Below are positions 60,105 to 64,000 of a stretch of DNA of 64,000 nucleotides, one piece after another. Position 1 is the first letter of the stretch. The number at the start of each line of letters is the position of its first letter. Under the pieces are notes generated by a model. It did no database searches and was not told where the DNA came from. It saw only the letters and a program-made list of their open reading frames with translations. The stretch is from Paratinospora sagittata (taxonomy: Eukaryota > Streptophyta > Magnoliopsida > Ranunculales > Menispermaceae). A program made the position numbers and the translations under genes. Where the stretch lies: contig CM069597.1 of NCBI GenBank assembly GCA_035771175.1, positions 12,311,001-12,375,000 on the forward strand, written 5' to 3'.

Positions 60105-61680
60105 AGAGGACCCATCAAATCAACGGAAGCTTTGCATCCTTTTTCTCAAACAAGTAGCGGATGGCGCATGGTCGGTGTATACAATCACTTTAGACCCAAT
60201 GATGTAGGATCTAAACTTATCACAAGCAAAGACCACCGCAAGCAATTCCTTATCGATTGTGGTGTAATTTTGTTGAACCCCATCAAGTGTCCTACTCGCA
60301 TAGTAGATAGCCCAAAACATCTTCTCCCTTCTTTGTCCAAGAACCGCTCCCACTGCATAGTCGCTCGCATCACACATGATCTTGAACGGTTGACTCCAAT
60401 CCAATATCACCATGATAGGTGTTGATATCAAAGTTGTCTTGATCAACTCAAAAGCTTTCTCACAATGCTCATCAACCACATATGGAATATCTTTCTCAAG
60501 TAGGTTACAAAGGGGTTTTGCTATCTTGGAAAAGTCCTTAGACGAAATCTGGTGTCCAAGAACAATCCCCTCATGCACCATGAAGTGACACTTTTCCCAG
60601 TTAAGCACAAGATTTGTTTCTTTACACCTCTTCAACACAAGGGAAAGGTTATGTAAACAATGATCAAATGAGGATCCAAAAACTGAAAAATCATCCATGA
60701 AGACTTCCATGATATCCTCCACCAAATCAGAAAATATAGCCATCATGCACCGTTGAAAAGTCGTCGGGGCATTACATAATCCAAACGGCATACGCTGAAA
60801 TGCAAAAGTACCATACGGGCAAGTGAATGTAGTCTTTTCTTGAACCTCCAGGGCGATGGCTATCTGATTATACCCCGAATACCCGTCTAAAAAGCAATAA
60901 TAATGGAAAGTCGCCAACCGATCTAACATCTGATCAATAAAAGGGAGGGAAAAGTGATCCTTCCTTGTGGCCTTGTTGGGCTTTGTATAGTCTATGCATA
61001 TTCTCTAGCCCGTCACTGTTCTAGTCGAAATCGGTTCATTCTTGTCATTCATAACCACAGTCATACCCCCTTTCTTGGGCACTACTTGAACCGGACTTAC
61101 CCATGAACTATCCGAAATGGAGTATATGATACCCGCCTTGTGCCACTTTAATATTTCAGCTTTCACAACCTCCTTCGTGGGTGGATTTAGCCTTTTTTGA
61201 TGTTCAATTGATGGCTTGTAAGATTCTTCCATCAAGATCTTATGCATACAAATAGAGGGACTTATCGCCTTGATTTCGGCTATGGACCACCCCAAAGAGG
61301 ACTTGTACTCTCTCAAGATGCGTAATAGCTTCTCCACTTCCACACTAGACAAAGTCGATGATATGATGACCAACATAGTAGACTTCTCACCCAAAAATGC
61401 ATAACGAAGGTGCTCCTGTAAGGGCTTCAACTCCGATAAAGATTTTAATGACTCGGGTGGTGAAAAAACTTCAATATCTTCTGCTTCAGCGATTGTACTT
61501 GTAGGATTGTGGGCTTCAAGAGCTAAGGCATAATTCTGGACATCATCACGAGAGGCCTCATTTCTAGATATCGAACTCACAAGACACTTCTCTAAAGGAT
61601 CTCCCGATGTAGCCTCCTCAAGTACCTCAGTCACACATGCATCCACCACTTCGCTACATCTATCCAGTGACATGTATTCC
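60105..61680 (-). pseudogene. pol: Athila-like RT and RNase H
   Basis: The pre-RT MHKILMEES (about 61250) and WVSPVQVVPKKGGMT are followed by TVTG and a stop in place of Trp (about 61006). RT continues with FLDGYSGYNQIAIA, RMPFGLCNAPTTFQ and FMDDFSVFG. The frame then jumps from GHQISSK directly to DFSKIAKPLC, lacking about 40 residues of connection present in the fragment at 36578-36660. RNase H has MCDASDYAVGAVLGQR, the DKELLAVVFA motif and VYTDH, with damage near 60120. Confidence 0.85.
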
Positions 61681-62533
61681 CCTCCGATGGAAATTTAATG
61701 GTCTTGTATATATTAAACAACACTTTTTCATCATTCACTCTTAGGGTAAGCTCACCACATTGCACATCGATCAAAGCTCTTGCGGTAGCTAAGAATGGCC
61801 ACCCAAGTATAAGAGGGATATCACCATCATCCTCTATATCCAAAACAACGAAATCCGCCGGGAAAACGAACTTATCCACCTTCACTAGCACGTCCTCAAT
61901 AATACCTCGAGGGTATATAAGTGTTCGATCCGCTAGTTGCAAAGATATCGTAGTCGGCTTCACCTCGCCAAGCCCCAATTTCCTGAAAATTGACAAAGGC
62001 ATCAAGTTAATTCTAGCACCCAAATCACATAAAGCTTTATTAAAATTCAAGGAACCAATGGTGCAAGGTATAGTGAAACTCCCTGGATCTTTTAGCTTTT
62101 GAGGTAGCTTCTTTTGTAGTATAGCACTACATTCTTCAGTAAGTTTCACCATCTCATAGTTCTCTAACTTCTTTTTCTTTGTCATCACATCCTTCATGAA
62201 CTTGACGTAGTTTGGAATTTGCTCCAACGCATCTGCAAAAGGGATATTGATGTGAATTTTTTTGAAATTTTCCAAGAACTTGGCGAAATGCTCATCAAGC
62301 TTTTTCTTTTGAAATCGTTGAGGGAAAGGAACAGGAGTTTTGAGTTTAGGAGGGTTATCCGTGAACATGATAGAACTAGGCCGGTATGGCCTCTCATGCA
62401 GTTTCTCCCCTGACGACTCTTTGTCCTTCTCTTTACTCAGCTCCTCAGTACTTATATCCTCTTGCTCTTCAACGGGTAGTGGTGGTGTGCTTAGTCTTAT
62501 GTCACCCCCCTTTACTTCCTTTCCACTTCTCAA
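61631..62533 (-). pseudogene. Athila-like gag C-terminus and aspartic protease
   Basis: A 300-residue frame. Charged linker sequence precedes a PVPFPQRFQKKKLDEHFAKF motif and a protease core LCDLGARINLMP, where Athila proteases carry D-L-G. It then has YPRGIIEDVLVKV and ILGWPFLATARALIDV. The frame runs out at 61631 and the RT lies in another frame, so pol is frameshifted here. Confidence 0.8.
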
Positions 62534-63664
62534 AGTGGGTTCACTTCGGTGTTGCTAGGTAGTGACCCCCTTTGTTGGGTATTCACAGTTGAGGCTAGTT
62601 GCCCGACTTGTACTTCCAAGTTTTTAATTGATGCCCTTGTTTCCATCATAAATGACCCAATCATATCCTCCAAATATGGCTTTTTTTCTTGAGCTTGGGT
62701 GTAAAGTCCCGGTGGAGGTTGCAATGTGATCCTCGTGTTGGCATCGGAGAAGTTTTTATGATTTCTGATGCTTGGGTGGTACTGATTTGGTACTCCTTGA
62801 TTGCTTCTATAGTTGTACCCCCGATTGTTGATATATTGAACCTCTTCCTCACGTGCTTCATTCCCCGAAAAACTCGCATGTAAAATTGCTGCATTTTCAA
62901 TAAATGGTTGTGCAATTTGAGTAGTAAGCACAACAAGTTGGTTGGCAATGCTTGATATATGTGCAGAGAGAGATGTGAATGGATCTACTTCGTGTAGACC
63001 GGCCACCTTCTTTACTATGGATCGTGCACCTGGAACCTCATAAGTGTTGGTGGCCATATCCTCCAACATATTCAATGCCTTAGTAGTCATCTTGGTCAAA
63101 AGTGATCCACCGGCCGCCGCATCAACTAGTGTTCGAGTAGAAAAGCTGAATCTGTAGCCAATCTTGGAATTCATGCTGAGGACACTTCCTTAAGATTAAG
63201 AGCTCCTCAAATCTTTCTCAAGCCTCATACAAAGATTCCATCTCTAGTTGCTTAAATGTCCCAATTTCAGCTCGTAGTTGGGAGCTTTTGGCAGGTGGAA
63301 AAAACTTTTGTAAGAACTTCTGTACCATTTCTTGCCAAGTTGCAATGTTCCCCGATTACAAAGACTGCAACCATGCTCGTGCTTTGTCCCTTAAAGAAAA
63401 AGGGAACAATCTTAACCTTATGGTGTCCTCAGTAAAACCATTCATCTTCACCGCATCACACATCTCCAAGAAGGTGGTGATGTGGATAGTAGGATCTTCA
63501 GTAGGCAGCCCCCCATACTGATGTTGTTGCACCATCGAGATCAACGCCGGTTTCAATTCAAAGTTGTTCGCATTGATAGGCATACGAACAATACTCGAGT
63601 AATTGTCATTGATGACCGATTTGAAGTAGCCTCTCAAGGTCAACTGATGTTGATCGTCTGCCAT
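62530..63664 (-). pseudogene. gag: Athila-like gag
   Basis: ATG at 63664 (MADDQHQ), though the frame extends to an earlier Met near 63763. The core has FELKPALISMVQQHQYGGL and IRLRLFPFSLRDKARAWLQS, the Athila gag signature. A stop at about 63356 and changes near 63175 break it. The region before YINNRGYNYRSNQG, where Cys-rich knuckle residues are usual, contains none, so RNA binding was probably lost. Confidence 0.8.
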
Positions 63665-63882
63665 TACTTCAGTTTCTCTTTTTCTTTCTCTCCTCAATCT
63701 TCTAAGAGTTCGTTCAATCTCGGGATCCAACGGTAAAACTTCAAAAATTCTTGCTCTTTGCATCCACTCTTGAAATCCTTCAAAACAGAAACTAAAAAGA
63801 AAATCAGAGAATAACAATAAAATATAAAAATCTAAATTAAAATCAAAGCTAAATAACACGATATTAGTGCAAACTAATAAAT

Positions 63883-63901
63883 ATCCCCGGCAGAGGCGCC
63901 A
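63883..63901 (-). other. Primer binding site (Asp tRNA type)
   Basis: On the minus strand TGGCGCCTCTGCCGGGGAT follows the LTR after a short TAAGTTTT spacer. It is close to the TGGCGCCGTTGCCGGGGA used by Athila elements. Confidence 0.85.
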
Positions 63902-63910
63902 AAAACTTAT

Positions 63911-64000
63911 TGCGTGCAAACCGCAAGTGAACGGTTGTCAAGTTATAATATATTCTGATGAGAAATCGGGTATCGTCCTCAGGGATATTTACTACACTAG
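63911..64000 (-). repeat. Edge of the Athila-like 5' LTR
   Basis: Only 90 bases are in view. The minus strand reads TATAACTTGACAACCG, then CTTGCGGTTTGCACGCA. It resembles the LTR end at 7410-7473. Confidence 0.75.

Larger units (their letters stand above)
53329..64000 (-). mobile_element. Athila-like Ty3/gypsy element, minus strand, 5' LTR cut by window edge
   Basis: Reading leftward: the edge of the 5' LTR, primer site, gag, protease, RT-RNase H, integrase, the GCGCTTGTTGGGAGGCAACCC block typical of Athila/Tat 3' regions, purine tracts and a short 3' LTR. The protease CDLGARIN motif, RT FMDDF and FGLCNAP motifs and the Asp-type primer site fit Athila. No envelope-like ORF lies between integrase and the 3' LTR. 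It inserted into a copia-like gag, with GCGAT as the left half of the target duplication. Many stops and deletions show it is inactive. Confidence 0.85.

Noticed and set aside
1..64000. Ordinary host genes, tRNA or rRNA genes
   Set aside because: Every long frame belongs to a retroelement, and the remaining ORFs are short, unconserved between repeat copies, or lie inside LTRs. I saw no tRNA cloverleaf or rRNA-like stretch by eye; a tRNAscan and RepeatMasker run would settle this.

Overview
The window is angiosperm-type nuclear DNA made almost entirely of nested LTR retrotransposons. I see no ordinary host gene, tRNA or rRNA gene, and nothing prokaryotic. The evidence is chromodomain-bearing Ty3/gypsy pol genes, Athila-like pol with an Asp-tRNA-type primer site, copia elements with very large LTRs resembling SIRE/Maximus, Tat-like sequence with an antisense spliced ORF, and a hAT-type MITE. 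The species cannot be told from the sequence. Family names rest on motif recognition and between-copy comparison by eye, without a database search.

Left block (1-36151). A Tekay-like gypsy element enters from the left with an open pol frame (337-3918) and a 2.9-kb 3' LTR (3962-6907). It lies in an Athila-like LTR (6908-7473), which lies in an antisense, intron-containing gene of a Tat-like element (exons at 7474-8541 and 30168-30919). One intron of that gene holds a solo LTR (A', 8579-30117). A' holds a second solo LTR (B', 8751-24828), and B' holds a complete but dead gypsy element (element 2, 10857-24713, target duplication CTCTT). Element 2 carries a copia-like solo LTR (12775-15365) and a hAT MITE (15545-16174) inside an extra ORF upstream of gag. 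A' also carries a copia-like solo LTR (25325-28326). The Tat-like 3' LTR (about 31300-33191) contains another solo LTR (31779-32982) and abuts the 3' end of a copia-like element (33192-36151).

Middle block (36152-53328). Athila-like pol debris on the minus strand (36403-37609) is followed by a chimeric copia-like LTR (37610-43368) with a minus-strand solo LTR inside it (39228-42247). Next come a truncated minus-strand gypsy LTR (43369-45711) and a copia element whose 5' LTR and gag (45712-53328) are split by three further solo LTRs.

Right block (53329-64000). A minus-strand Athila-like element has a short 3' LTR, a long 3' non-coding region, pol, gag, primer site and the edge of its 5' LTR. 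A 3-kb solo LTR (55662-58624, duplication GCTTG) interrupts it.

Most boundaries are fixed by TG...CA ends plus 5-bp duplications (8 bp for the MITE). The points most worth following up are: paired stems that change together in the copia-like LTRs, suggesting a conserved RNA fold; splice-site-like signals and a shared short motif within several gypsy LTR families; two extra ORFs in element 2; and the antisense spliced gene.
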